A DNA stretch of 46,074 nt from Umezawaea endophytica (GTDB taxonomy: Bacteria > Actinomycetota > Actinomycetes > Mycobacteriales > Pseudonocardiaceae), in NCBI RefSeq assembly GCF_025061645.1, contig NZ_JANYMP010000004.1, forward strand, positions 257,031-303,104, in the 5' to 3' direction. A program made the position numbers and the translations under genes. The notes beneath the pieces are model-generated. The model did no database searches, was not told the DNA's origin, and saw only the letters and a program-made list of their open reading frames with translations. Within the stretch, counting starts at the first letter, position 1; each line of letters starts with the position of its first letter. Of the stretch, positions 24,899-33,208 are shown piece after piece.

Positions 24899-25450
24899 TC
24901 AGCGCCTGGGTCTGGCCAGTGCGTAGGTGGTCGTGCCGACCACGCCCAGCACGCCCGCCGTCCACGCGGCCGGGGTGTTGTCCGGGGCCTGGAACAGCCA
25001 CGTCGCCACGTGCACCGGTACCTCGTCCGAGCGCGGGATGAAGAAGGAGATGGCGAACCAGCCCAGTGGGAGGGTCCAGGCGTGTTGGCCGCCGAACGCG
25101 GCCGCCGCGAGTGCGGCCAGGCCTGCGAGGCCCGCGCCGGCGCGGAGCACGAAGGCGGCTGGGGCCAGGTCGGTGGTGAAGGCCAGGAGTAGGGCGCTCG
25201 CGACCGCGGCGATGAGGACCACGTGCGCCACACGGCGGGGGAACCAGCGGATGGCGGCCGTGCGGTCCAGGTGGGGGTCCTGGCCGGTGAGGCCGATGGC
25301 CAGCACGCCCACGGCCGACACCACGGACAGCGCGGCCATGGCGGGGTTCGGGGGGTCGGTGATGGCCCACACGGCGAACGTGGTGACCAGGGCCGACGCC
25401 AGTGCCACGGGGATCTGGCGGGAGCGGGCGTAGAGGGTCAGCCACCTCAT
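24899..25450 (-). CDS. multi-pass membrane protein of the ECF/ABC operon
   Basis: A 183-aa protein with about five membrane helices (IPVALASALVTTFAVWAI; MAALSVVSAVGVLAIGLTG; VAHVVLIAAVASALLLAFT; AGAGLAGLAALAAAAFGG; AWTAGVLGVVGTTTYAL). Its ATG overlaps the stop of the permease gene (ATGA), so it is coupled to it. It is probably an accessory subunit of the ABC exporter. No family is recognised. Confidence 0.82.
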   Translation of the reverse strand: MRWLTLYARSRQIPVALASALVTTFAVWAITDPPNPAMAALSVVSAVGVLAIGLTGQDPHLDRTAAIRWFPRRVAHVVLIAAVASALLLAFTTDLAPAAFVLRAGAGLAGLAALAAAAFGGQHAWTLPLGWFAISFFIPRSDEVPVHVATWLFQAPDNTPAAWTAGVLGVVGTTTYALARPRR

Positions 25451-26790
25451 CGGGTCAGCGCCTCCAACTGGTCGCCCTCGCACGAGACGCCGATCTCGCG
25501 GGCGGCTTGGACGCGGGCGAGCTGGTCGGGTTCCGGCAGGGCGCGGAAGGTGTTCCACGTCCGTTCGGCCTCCGGCATCGACCCGGTGTTGAGGTAGGAG
25601 GACCTCGCCAGGGGCTTCAGCTCGCCGGTGAAGTACGCCGCGGTCACCAGGCGGGCCGTGTGCTCGCGCTGCACGCTCTCGCCCGCGGTGTTGAAGCTGT
25701 AGCACGACGGGACGCCCGCGCCCGCCACGAGGAGGCGGGTGAGGTCGGCGGCGGGGAGCTGGTTCGCCCGCACCGTCTCGAACACGACGGTCACGGCGTC
25801 CGCGGTGCGGGGCCGTCCGGTGAGGTCCGGGACCTCACCGGTGAACTCACGGACGGTGGTCGGCGGGTCGGGGAGCTTCGCCAGCATCCGCAGCGCCTCG
25901 GTGCCGGGGCCGGTCAGCGAGGCCAGCCGCGCCTCCTGCATCCGCGACACGCACACCGGGCCGTCGCACACCTGCTCCATGGCGGCGGTGTCGACGACGT
26001 AGGTGGTCGCCGGGGTGGACGGCAGCACGGCGAGCGCGAGCGCGACTCCCAGCGCCACCGGCACCAGGGCGGCCAGCCGGGTGCGCAGGGTGGTGGCGAC
26101 CATCAGCAGGATACCGGTCGCCGCCAGACCGGCCAGCCAGAGGGCCTGGCCCGCGGTCGCGGCGGTGGAGACCGTGGTGAACACGCTCTTCATCGAGAAC
26201 AGGGCGGGGGAGAGCAGCGCGACCTGGTTGGGGATGCCGTTCCCCTCGATCGACAGCGGGATCGTCACCACCAGGGCGACCACGAACAGCAGCGGCGGGA
26301 CCAGCGGCGACGGGATCGCCCGAGAGACGCCCATGCCGAACCACGCCCCAGCGACCAGGCCGAGCACGCCCACGAGGGTCGCGGGCAGCCAGGAGAAGGA
26401 GACGTAGCCGCCGCCCGCGACCGCCTGCACGCCGCCGAAGGCGAACAGCACCGCGTACGCGAGGGTCAGCGCCAGGCCGATCGCGAAGCCGGTCTGGGCG
26501 ACCCGGTGCAGCGCGGGCCGCGGGGTGGAGCCGAGCAGCTCGGTCATGCCCGACCGGTGGTCGCGCAGGCCCTGGATCGCGCCCGCGCCGATCGCCAGCG
26601 GCCACAGGAACACCAGCATGAACCGCACCCAGTGGGAGGTCGTGGTGAGCTGCTCGGTCCACGCGACCGTGCCCTTCGTCCACGGCGCGCTGAACAGGTA
26701 GAACATGCCGAGCGCGACCAGCACGACGATCGCGCTGATCCACAGCGCCACGGAGCGCCGCAGTTCGACACCGAGGATCCGCCGGTTCAC
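25447..26790 (-). CDS. ABC transporter permease with C-terminal soluble domain
   Basis: A 447-aa protein: about six to eight helices in residues 1-270 (ALWISAIVVLVALGMFYLF; FMLVFLWPLAIGAGAIQGL; LVPPLLFVVALVVTIPLS; ALVPVALGVALALAVLP), then about 175 mostly polar residues (VCDGPVCVSRMQEARLASL, DAVTVVFETVRANQ, ASCYSFNTAG-like), likely extracytoplasmic. It is coupled by 4-base overlap to both the ATPase gene before it and the membrane protein gene after it. Substrate unknown; a type of exporter or membrane-lipid/peptide handling system is likely. Confidence 0.83.
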   Translation of the reverse strand: MNRRILGVELRRSVALWISAIVVLVALGMFYLFSAPWTKGTVAWTEQLTTTSHWVRFMLVFLWPLAIGAGAIQGLRDHRSGMTELLGSTPRPALHRVAQTGFAIGLALTLAYAVLFAFGGVQAVAGGGYVSFSWLPATLVGVLGLVAGAWFGMGVSRAIPSPLVPPLLFVVALVVTIPLSIEGNGIPNQVALLSPALFSMKSVFTTVSTAATAGQALWLAGLAATGILLMVATTLRTRLAALVPVALGVALALAVLPSTPATTYVVDTAAMEQVCDGPVCVSRMQEARLASLTGPGTEALRMLAKLPDPPTTVREFTGEVPDLTGRPRTADAVTVVFETVRANQLPAADLTRLLVAGAGVPSCYSFNTAGESVQREHTARLVTAAYFTGELKPLARSSYLNTGSMPEAERTWNTFRALPEPDQLARVQAAREIGVSCEGDQLEALTR

Positions 26791-27578
26791 CAGCTACCCC
26801 TTCCCTGGTTGAGGAGCGCGGTGTAGCCGCGTTCGATGGGGCTGTCGCCGACGTGCTCGGACGTCCCGGCGGCGGCCAGTTGGGCGGGTGTGCCCTGGAA
26901 GACGAGCTTGCCGTCGGCGAACAGCACGACGTCGGTGCACGCGGCGGCGACATCCTCGACCAGGTGGGTCGAGACGACGACGCAGCTCTCGGTGCCGAGT
27001 TCCTGGAGGAGTTCGCGGAAGCTCAGCCGCTGCGCCGGGTCGAGACCGGCCGTCGGCTCGTCGAACAGGAGGATCGTCGGGTCGTTGACGATCGCCTGCG
27101 CGATCCCGGCCCGCCGCACCATGCCCCCGGACAGCGTCTTCATCCGGTCGTCGGCGCGGTCGGCGAGACCGACCCGCTCGACGGCCCGCTGCACCGCGGC
27201 CGGGATGTCCCGCTTCGGCATCTCCTTGAGCCACGCCATGTACTCGACGAACTCGCGGACCGTGAAGCGCTTGTAGTACCCGAACTCCTGGGGCAGGTAC
27301 CCGATCCGGCGGCGCAGCTCGCGCTGGTCGGCACGTCCCCCGACGGCCGTGCCGAGCAGGTCGAGCGCGCCACCGGCCGGGCGGAGCACCGTCGCCAGTG
27401 CTCGGATCAGGGTGGTCTTGCCCGCGCCGTTCGGCCCGAGCAGCCCGTGCACGCCGGTGCCGAGCGACAGGTCGAGCCCGTCGACGGCGACCTTGCGCGC
27501 GCCGGCGCGGACCACCAGCCCGGATGCTTTGATCTCCCACGCGTAGGTCGTGGGTGCGGTGTCCACCGCGTTGGTCAT
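26787..27578 (-). CDS. ABC transporter ATP-binding protein
   Basis: A 263-aa ATPase with Walker A GPNGAGKTT, Q-loop GYLPQEFGYY, signature LSGGM, Walker B ILLFDEPTAGLD and H-loop VVSTHLVEDV. The pattern is that of exporter ATPases of the CcmA/DrrA/NatA group. The ATG at 27578 has AAGGGG upstream; an in-frame ATG at 27593 overlaps the anti-sigma stop and would add five residues. It energises the neighbouring permease. Confidence 0.93.
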   Translation of the reverse strand: MTNAVDTAPTTYAWEIKASGLVVRAGARKVAVDGLDLSLGTGVHGLLGPNGAGKTTLIRALATVLRPAGGALDLLGTAVGGRADQRELRRRIGYLPQEFGYYKRFTVREFVEYMAWLKEMPKRDIPAAVQRAVERVGLADRADDRMKTLSGGMVRRAGIAQAIVNDPTILLFDEPTAGLDPAQRLSFRELLQELGTESCVVVSTHLVEDVAAACTDVVLFADGKLVFQGTPAQLAAAGTSEHVGDSPIERGYTALLNQGRGSW

Positions 27579-27589
27579 CTTGTTCCCCT

Positions 27590-28390
27590 TCATCGGTGTG
27601 CGCCCAGGTCCGCGTAGGCGCCCCTGCGGACGGCCACGACGAGTGCCCCGAGCACGAAGAGCGCGCCCCACACGGGAAGTCCGTTGTGGTGCAGGGCGAA
27701 GGACGGTTGCGCCATGGCCACGCTCGGCGCGATGATCACGGCGGCCCACACCGCGATCAGGCCCGCGGCGGCGCGGGTGACGCCGACCAGGCCGCCGAGC
27801 GCGAGCGTGCCGGTGGTGAAGGCCAGGCACGGCAGCAGCCAGAGTGCGGTGGACGTGCCCGAGCCCGCGAACAGCAGCGTCGGGATCACCACCAGCAGCA
27901 CCGACACCGTGCGCCGCAGCAGCAGGTAGAGGCCTGCCCGAGGGGTCGACGCGACGATCTCGTGCATCGGGTCGAGTGCCTTCGCCCACGACACCGCCAC
28001 GCCGAGCACCGGCAGCACGGGCGCGAGGAGCAGCACCACCGACACCTCGTTGTCGGGCGACCGGGCGAACCGGTCGAACAGCAGCGCCACGAGCGTCACC
28101 GCCGTCGTCATCACCAGCCACGGCACCATCGCCGGGGTGGTCCACCCGGCGAGCCCGCGCAGCGGGTTCCACCGGGGTCGGGCCTTCGGCGTGAGCTGCG
28201 GCTCCAGGTCGGTCCACACGGCCTGGACCAGCGCGGCCGTCGACCCCTCGACGACGTCCGCCAGTCGTGCCCGGCACACCGCGCACGACTCAAGGTGCGA
28301 TTCGACCGCCCACACCTCGTCGGCCGGGATGTCCACCTCGCCCCGCGCGTAGCGGCTGACGAGCCGCTCACTGGGGTGTTCCACGGTCAT
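27590..28390 (-). CDS. membrane-bound zinc-finger anti-sigma factor
   Basis: A 266-aa protein. The N-terminal anti-sigma zinc finger has His32-x3-Cys36-x2-Cys39 (VESHLESCAVCRARL). The rest carries about six membrane helices (MVPWLVMTTAVTLVALLF; SVVLLLAPVLPVLGVAV; VLLVVIPTLLFAG; LPCLAFTTGTLALGG; GLIAVWAAVIIAP; WGALFVLGALVVAVR), unlike the single anchor of most anti-sigma factors. Its ATG overlaps the ECF sigma stop. It should hold the sigma factor inactive at the membrane. The polytopic part may sense the membrane state or the ABC transporter. Confidence 0.87.
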   Translation of the reverse strand: MTVEHPSERLVSRYARGEVDIPADEVWAVESHLESCAVCRARLADVVEGSTAALVQAVWTDLEPQLTPKARPRWNPLRGLAGWTTPAMVPWLVMTTAVTLVALLFDRFARSPDNEVSVVLLLAPVLPVLGVAVSWAKALDPMHEIVASTPRAGLYLLLRRTVSVLLVVIPTLLFAGSGTSTALWLLPCLAFTTGTLALGGLVGVTRAAAGLIAVWAAVIIAPSVAMAQPSFALHHNGLPVWGALFVLGALVVAVRRGAYADLGAHR

Positions 28391-28947
28391 GACAGCGCCT
28401 CCCGCATCGCGATCCGTGCCCGCCTCGCGCGGGTCTTGACGGTGCCCTCGGGCACCCCGAGCAGGACCGCGGTCTCCCGGACGGTCAACCCGTCGAGGAC
28501 CATGGCCTGGAGCACCTGCCGCAGTTCCGGCGCGAGCCGCCGCAGCGCGTCACCCACCTCGTCACCGACCACGGTGGCCAGCACCTCGTCCTCCGCCGCG
28601 GCCGTGGCGGGCTCCTGAGCCGCCGCGACCGGGGGTTCGGCGTGGTGGGCGCGTCTGCGGAACGCGTCGATGAGGCGTCTGGCCGCGATCGTCCACAGCC
28701 AGCCGACGGCCGTGCCGCCCGTGGCGGCGCCGGAGAAGGCGTTCGCCGCGCGCCACACGGACAGGTAGGTCTCCTGCATGACCTCGGCGACGATCTGGTC
28801 GTCCGCGCAACGGCGGCGCAGGCGTACCGCGATCCAGGGCGAGGTGCGGCGGTAGAGCTCCTCGAAGGCGGCCCGGTCGCCCTTGGCGACGAGCCGTACG
28901 AGGTGCTCCTCGTCGCGGTTGCTCAGCTTGGTCCTGATTGGTCCCAC
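28387..28947 (-). CDS. ECF-type RNA polymerase sigma factor
   Basis: A 186-aa sigma factor with region 2 (AFEELYRRTSPWIAVRLRRRC; VMQETYLSVWRAANAF; GWLWTIAARRLIDAFRRRA) and region 4 (RQVLQAMVLDGLTVRETAVLLGVPEGTVKTRARRARIAMRE). The GTG start is poorly served by a ribosome site, yet it lies exactly where transcription should begin from an ECF-like promoter (28955-28981), so the message may be leaderless. It is the first gene of a five-gene coupled operon with its anti-sigma factor and an ABC system, which suggests it controls its own operon. Confidence 0.92.
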   Translation of the reverse strand: MGPIRTKLSNRDEEHLVRLVAKGDRAAFEELYRRTSPWIAVRLRRRCADDQIVAEVMQETYLSVWRAANAFSGAATGGTAVGWLWTIAARRLIDAFRRRAHHAEPPVAAAQEPATAAAEDEVLATVVGDEVGDALRRLAPELRQVLQAMVLDGLTVRETAVLLGVPEGTVKTRARRARIAMREALS

Positions 28948-28954
28948 ACCCCGC

Positions 28955-28981
28955 TAGACGCCGAATCCCGGTGGGAGGTTC
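28955..28981 (-). promoter_or_regulatory. ECF-type autoregulatory promoter
   Basis: On the minus strand, GAACCT (-35) is followed after 15 bases by CGTCTA (-10), a classic ECF sigma factor pattern. Seven bases separate the -10 from the GTG, so the predicted start of transcription coincides with the start codon. Confidence 0.65.
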
Positions 28982-29084
28982 TCGGGAGAAGGTGTCATGG
29001 GTCACATGGTGGGGCGGGGTGGTTCACCCGAATCGGAGGGTGGAGAGGGGGAGTTCTTGTCGGACCCCGTGCGTAGGTTGTGTG

Positions 29085-29146
29085 TCGGGGGGGTCCTGGG
29101 GAGTGGGGGACGCCTGGTTAGGGGTGGGTGGGGCTTGGGTGGGGGG
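29085..29146 (+). other. G-run cluster, potential G-quadruplex
   Basis: The plus strand carries eight runs of three or more G, including GGGG-T-GGG-T-GGGG-CTT-GGG-T-GGGGGG at 29121-29146, which meets the usual four-run short-loop rule. It lies in non-coding DNA between the ECF sigma gene and the LacI gene. Confidence 0.6.
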
Positions 29147-29177
29147 TCGGTCGTCACCCCGCTCGCTTGATTGTCTC

Positions 29178-29236
29178 CATGCCCGTTTTGGTTTGTCAAG
29201 GCGGGAAAGATGCCTTGACAAACCAAAACGGGCATG
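29178..29236. repeat. perfect 25-bp inverted repeat with 9-base loop
   Basis: Arms at 29178-29202 and 29212-29236 are exact complements, beginning CATGCCCG and ending CGGGCATG, with TTTTGGTTTGTCAAGG inside. The arms are only about half G+C, well below the surroundings. The nearest gene ends are 228 bases (LacI 3' end) and 230 bases (ECF 5' end) away. It could be a strong terminator for the LacI transcript or a dispersed palindromic element. Confidence 0.85.
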
Positions 29237-29321
29237 AGGGCGCTTCGGATCGGGGTGGCGCCCTGGGTCTGGGTGACTGGTGGCCTGGGTGCTGCCGTGG
29301 GGCCGGGATGGGCCGGGTGGC

Positions 29322-29460
29322 GTTGCTGCGCTGGCGACGGTGGTGGGGCGGGTGGCGTTGCCGCGTTGGGCGGTGATGGTGGGCCGGTTCGCGTTGCCGT
29401 GTTGGGCCGTGGTGGGTTCGGGGGCGTTGCTGTGCTGGGCCGTGGTGGGTGTGTGGACGT
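29322..29460. repeat. degenerate tandem repeat of 33-36 bp
   Basis: Four imperfect units begin with GTTGCYGYGYTGG-like sequence at 29322, 29357, 29393 and 29426, and a partial fifth begins at 29459. It lies just after the LacI stop and encodes no supported product on either strand. It resembles a minisatellite. Confidence 0.6.
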
Positions 29461-29464
29461 TGGG

Positions 29465-30466
29465 TTATCTGGTGCTTTCCCGGATTTCCAGTGAGAACGG
29501 GGTCTGCACGTCCTCTGGGGCGAGGTTTTGGCCGCCGTTGATGTTGATGCGGCGGCGGATCAGGTCTACCGCGCTGTGGGCGATGGCGGCCTTGTCCGGG
29601 GCGATCGTGGTCAGCGAGGGCATGCTGTAGGCGCTTTCCTCGTTGTTGTCGAAGCCGACCACCGCCACGTCTCTCGGGACGCTGACGCCGTGTTCCGCTG
29701 CCGCGCGCAGGGCGCCTATGGCCAGCAGGTCGTTGAAGCAGAAGACGGCGTCCGGTGGTTCCGGTAGTGACAGGAGGTGGGCCATGGCGTCTGCGCCGTC
29801 TCGGCGGTGGTAGTTGAGCGCCTGGACGATGTACTCGTGGCGCAGGGGGAGGCCCGCCGCGGTGAGTGCTGCGCGGTAGCCGTCCAGGCGTTGGGTGGCG
29901 GTGCCGCGGTACGGGTGGGCGCCGATGGCGGCGATCCTGCGGCGGCCGAGCTCCACCAGGTGGCTGGTGGCGACGGTGGCGGCGAGGACGTTGTCGATGC
30001 CCACGTGGTCGATCGGTACGTCTACCGAGTGCTCGCCGAGCATGACCACCGGGATGCCGGGGTCCAACTGGTCGAAGTCCCTGGCGTGCAGGGCTTCCGG
30101 GCTGACGATGGCCGCGTCGATCATGTGCGGGCCCAGTGCGGCGAGGGTGGAGCGTTCGCGGTCCCTGGTGCCCAGCGTCTGTTCGATGAGGACGTTCCAC
30201 TCGTGTTCCCCGGCGGCTTCCAGCACCAGTCCGGCCATCTCGCCGAAGTAGGGGATGCTCAGCTCGGGCAGCACGAGGGCGAGCGAGCCGGTCCGGCCGC
30301 GGCGCAGGTTGCGGGCGCCGATGTTCGGGCGGTAGCCGGTCGTGGCCAGGGCCTCCTCGACGCGGCGGCGGTTGTCCGGTTTCACGAACTCGTAGCCGTT
30401 GACCACGTTCGACACCGTCTTGACCGACACACCGGCGAGCCTGGCGACGTCCTTGAGCGTGGCCAA
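29465..30466 (-). CDS. LacI-family transcriptional regulator
   Basis: A 333-aa repressor. The helix-turn-helix is TLKDVARLAGVSVKTVSNVVNG with hinge YRPNIGARNLRRGRTGSLAL; the sugar-binding core includes IPVVMLGEHS, HVGIDNV, RRRIAAIGAHPYRGTATQRLDGYRAAL and VAVVGFDNNEESAYSMPSLTT. The TTG at 30466 is preferred because GGGAGG lies 6 bases upstream and the product then starts like other LacI proteins; an ATG at 30502 would add 12 residues. It diverges from the sugar-import operon and a palindromic operator lies between them, so it is the likely repressor of that operon and perhaps the GH2 gene. Confidence 0.92.
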   Translation of the reverse strand: MATLKDVARLAGVSVKTVSNVVNGYEFVKPDNRRRVEEALATTGYRPNIGARNLRRGRTGSLALVLPELSIPYFGEMAGLVLEAAGEHEWNVLIEQTLGTRDRERSTLAALGPHMIDAAIVSPEALHARDFDQLDPGIPVVMLGEHSVDVPIDHVGIDNVLAATVATSHLVELGRRRIAAIGAHPYRGTATQRLDGYRAALTAAGLPLRHEYIVQALNYHRRDGADAMAHLLSLPEPPDAVFCFNDLLAIGALRAAAEHGVSVPRDVAVVGFDNNEESAYSMPSLTTIAPDKAAIAHSAVDLIRRRININGGQNLAPEDVQTPFSLEIRESTR

Positions 30467-30530
30467 CAACGGCCTCCCATCGGCGTCGGTAGTGGGGAAC
30501 ATAACGAATCCTAGCGGGTTCACCAGGGTC

Positions 30531-30557
30531 TTTACAACGTTGTACCAACGATGTAAA
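30531..30557. promoter_or_regulatory. LacI-type operator between the regulator and the importer operon
   Basis: TACAACGTTGTA at 30533-30544 is a perfect 12-bp palindrome with the central CG typical of LacI operators. TTTACA (30531-30536) and TGTAAA (30552-30557) form an outer inverted repeat that could hold a second dimer. It lies 58-84 bases before the binding-protein start. Confidence 0.7.
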
Positions 30558-30614
30558 TCTGTTGTCGCCCAGTCTCCGTGACGGGGCTCACGCCGTCCGA
30601 CCGAGGAGCCACCG

Positions 30615-31694
30615 ATGTCCACGCCGCCCGTGCGCCGAACCAAAGCCGCCCTGCTCGCGGTCACCACGCTCACCGTCGCGCTGACGGCCTGCACCAGCCG
30701 TGAAGCCGAGTCCAACAGCCAGTCCAGTGCCGGACCGGCCGCGTCCGCCGCCGCGTCCCAAGCATCGGGTCCCGGCTGCACGCTTGACAAGACCGGATAC
30801 CCGAAGGTGGACGTGAAGTCCGCGATCGTCGGCTTCTCGCAGTCGGAGAAGGAGGCGAACCCGTTCCGCACCGCCGAGACCCAGTCCATCAGGGACGAGG
30901 CGGCGAAGCTGGGCATCGCGAACGACAAGCTGCTGGTCACCAACGCCCAGAGCGACCTGAACAAGCAGATCAGCGACATCAAGTCCATGCTGGACCGGGG
31001 CGCGCAGTTGCTGATCGTGGCGCCGCTCAACTCCGACGGCCTCCAGCCCGCGTTCGACGCGGCGAAGGCCAAGAAGGTCCCGGTCGTGACGATCGACCGC
31101 AAGGTGACCTCCGCGCCCTGCACCGACTACCTGACGTTCATCGGCTCGAACTTCGTCGAGCAGGGCAAGCGCGCCGCGGTGGAGATGGCCCGTGTGACGG
31201 GCGGGACGGGCAAGGTCGCGATCCTGCTCGGCTCGTCGGGCAACAACGTGACCACCGACCGCGCCAAGGGCTTCAAGGACGAGCTGGCCAAGACCCCCGG
31301 CCTGACCGTGGTCGCGGAGCAGACCGGTGAGTTCGACCGGTCGAAGGGCCAGGCCGTCATGGAGCAGCTCATCCAGAGCAACCCGGACATCACCGCCGTG
31401 TACGCGTTGAACGACGAGATGGGCATCGGTGCCGTCACCGCGCTCAAGGGCGCGGGCAAGGTGCCCGGCAAGGACGTCAAGATCGTCTCGATCGACGGCA
31501 CCAAGAACGCGGTGCAGCTCATCGCCGACGGCAGCTACAACGCGGTCGTCGAGTCCAACCCGCGCTTCGGCCCGCTGTCCTTCAAGGTCCTCCAGGACTT
31601 CGCGGACGGCAAGGAGATCAGTGAGAACGTGGTGATCTCCGACGACCAGTACGACGAGACCAACGCGAGCGCCAAGCTCGGGAACGCGTACTGA
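30615..31694 (+). CDS. sugar ABC transporter substrate-binding lipoprotein (YtfQ-like)
   Basis: A 359-aa lipoprotein with lipobox LTAC (Cys26), an Ala/Ser linker and a periplasmic-binding-protein domain of the ribose/galactofuranose type (SAIVGFSQSEKEANPFRTAET; GAQLLIVAPLNSDGLQPAFDAA; VPVVTIDRKVTS; IVSIDGTKNAVQLIADG). The GFSQ opening and the following gene order (one double-domain ATPase, two permeases) match the E. coli YtfQ-YtfR-YtfT-YjfF galactofuranose importer. Sugar identity is inferred from this and the GH2-AbfB gene downstream. It is the first gene of the operon, controlled by the LacI operator upstream. Confidence 0.9.
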   Translation: MSTPPVRRTKAALLAVTTLTVALTACTSREAESNSQSSAGPAASAAASQASGPGCTLDKTGYPKVDVKSAIVGFSQSEKEANPFRTAETQSIRDEAAKLGIANDKLLVTNAQSDLNKQISDIKSMLDRGAQLLIVAPLNSDGLQPAFDAAKAKKVPVVTIDRKVTSAPCTDYLTFIGSNFVEQGKRAAVEMARVTGGTGKVAILLGSSGNNVTTDRAKGFKDELAKTPGLTVVAEQTGEFDRSKGQAVMEQLIQSNPDITAVYALNDEMGIGAVTALKGAGKVPGKDVKIVSIDGTKNAVQLIADGSYNAVVESNPRFGPLSFKVLQDFADGKEISENVVISDDQYDETNASAKLGNAY

Positions 31695-31696
31695 CC

Positions 31697-33208
31697 GTGA
31701 ACCCTGTGCTGGATGTAACGGACGTCGTGAAGGAGTTCGTCGGCGTGCGAGCGCTCGACGGGGTGTCGTTCACGGTGCGGCCGGGGGAGGTGCACGCCCT
31801 GGTCGGGGAGAACGGCGCGGGCAAGTCCACGCTGATCAAAGTGCTCACGGGCGTGCACCGCCCCGACTCCGGCGAGGTCCGGCTGCGGGGCGAGGTGGTG
31901 TCCTTCGACCGCCCGGTTCGGGCGCAGGAGGCCGGGATCTCCACGATCTACCAGGAGGTCAACCTCGTCCCGCTGATCAGCGTGGCGGCCAACGTCTTCC
32001 TCGGCCGCGAGCCGCGAACCCGGTTCGGGCTCGTGGACTGGGCGAGGATGAACCGCGACGCCAAGGAACTGCTGTCGGGGTACGGCATCGAGACCGACGT
32101 GAAGCGTCCACTCGGGACGCTCAGCGTCGGCGCGCAGCAGATGGTCGCGCTGGTGCGGGCCGTGTCCACGGACGCCGACGTGGTGATCATGGACGAGCCG
32201 ACGTCGTCGCTGGAGCCGCGCGAGGTCGAGACGCTGTTCTCGGTCGTCGAACGGCTGCACGAGAAGGGCATCGCGGTCGTCTACGTCAGCCACCGGATGG
32301 ACGAGCTGTACCGGATCTGCGACCAGGTCACGGTGCTGCGGGACGGGAAGATGGTCCACACCGGACCGTTGAACGACCTGTCCCGCATCGAGCTGGTGGC
32401 GATGATGCTCGGCCGCAGCGTCAGCGACATCCGCGAGCACGGCGCGACCGCGTTCGGCGAGGACCACAACGCCGGGAAGGAACCGCTGCTGAGCGCGGAG
32501 AACCTGTCCAGCGGGGTGCGGCTGAACGACGTGTCGCTGTCGATCCGGCCCGGCGAGGTCGTCGGCCTCGCCGGGCTGCTCGGCTCGGGTCGAACGGAGA
32601 CCGCGCGGGCCATCGTCGGCGCCCTGCCGCTCGACGGCGGCACCGTGCTGGTCGGCGGCAAGGCGTTGAAGGCCGGTGACGTCGGCGCGGCGATGCGCGC
32701 GGGCATCAACATGCTGGCCGAGGACCGCAAGGCCGAGGGGATCATCCCCAACCTGTCCGTGCGGGAGAACATCGTGCTCGCCGCGCTGCCCCAGCTCTCC
32801 CGCTTCGGCGTGATCAGCAGGGAGAAGCAGGACCGGATCGTCGACACCTTCGTGAAACGCCTGCGCATCAAGGTGTCCAACCCCGACCAGCTCGTGTCGG
32901 AGCTGTCCGGCGGCAACCAGCAGAAGGTGCTGCTGGCCCGCTGGCTGTGCACCAAGCCGAAGGTCCTGCTGCTCGACGAGCCCACCCGCGGCATCGACGT
33001 CGGCGCCAAGGCCGAGGTGCAGGCGCTGATCGACGAACTCGCCCAGGAAGGCTTGGCCGTGCTGCTGATCTCCTCGGAGATGGAGGAACTGCTCGACGGG
33101 GCTGACCGGCTGGTCGTGCTCAAGGACGGGGCCGTGGTGGGTGAGCTCTCGGGTGACGACCTCACCCAGGACAAGGTGCTCGCCGCCATCGCGGGGGAGG
33201 CGCCGTGA
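31697..33208 (+). CDS. sugar ABC transporter ATPase, two NBDs (YtfR/RbsA-like)
   Basis: A 503-aa protein with two nucleotide-binding domains. The first has Walker A GENGAGKST, a variant signature (GTLSVGAQQM) and Walker B VVIMDEPTSSLE. The second has a degenerate P-loop (GLLGSGRTET), a full signature LSGGNQQKVLLARWL and Walker B VLLLDEPTRGIDVG. This asymmetry is normal in monosaccharide importer ATPases. The GTG starts 2 bases after the binding-protein stop, and the end overlaps the first permease gene. Confidence 0.93.
   Translation: MNPVLDVTDVVKEFVGVRALDGVSFTVRPGEVHALVGENGAGKSTLIKVLTGVHRPDSGEVRLRGEVVSFDRPVRAQEAGISTIYQEVNLVPLISVAANVFLGREPRTRFGLVDWARMNRDAKELLSGYGIETDVKRPLGTLSVGAQQMVALVRAVSTDADVVIMDEPTSSLEPREVETLFSVVERLHEKGIAVVYVSHRMDELYRICDQVTVLRDGKMVHTGPLNDLSRIELVAMMLGRSVSDIREHGATAFGEDHNAGKEPLLSAENLSSGVRLNDVSLSIRPGEVVGLAGLLGSGRTETARAIVGALPLDGGTVLVGGKALKAGDVGAAMRAGINMLAEDRKAEGIIPNLSVRENIVLAALPQLSRFGVISREKQDRIVDTFVKRLRIKVSNPDQLVSELSGGNQQKVLLARWLCTKPKVLLLDEPTRGIDVGAKAEVQALIDELAQEGLAVLLISSEMEELLDGADRLVVLKDGAVVGELSGDDLTQDKVLAAIAGEAP

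Noticed and set aside
21917-25192. 1091-codon plus-strand open frame across the hydrolase and VWA genes
   Set aside because: It crosses two real minus-strand genes and a gene-free region, and its sequence is low-complexity Arg/Gly/His. It is an artefact of high GC.
29002-29235. 77-aa minus-strand frame with Pro/Thr-rich sequence
   Set aside because: It is produced by the G-run region and the inverted repeat; it has no ribosome site and no protein-like features.
29002-29236. Insertion sequence suggested by the 25-bp inverted repeat
   Set aside because: The arms are only 9 bases apart, there is no transposase gene and no target duplication is visible.
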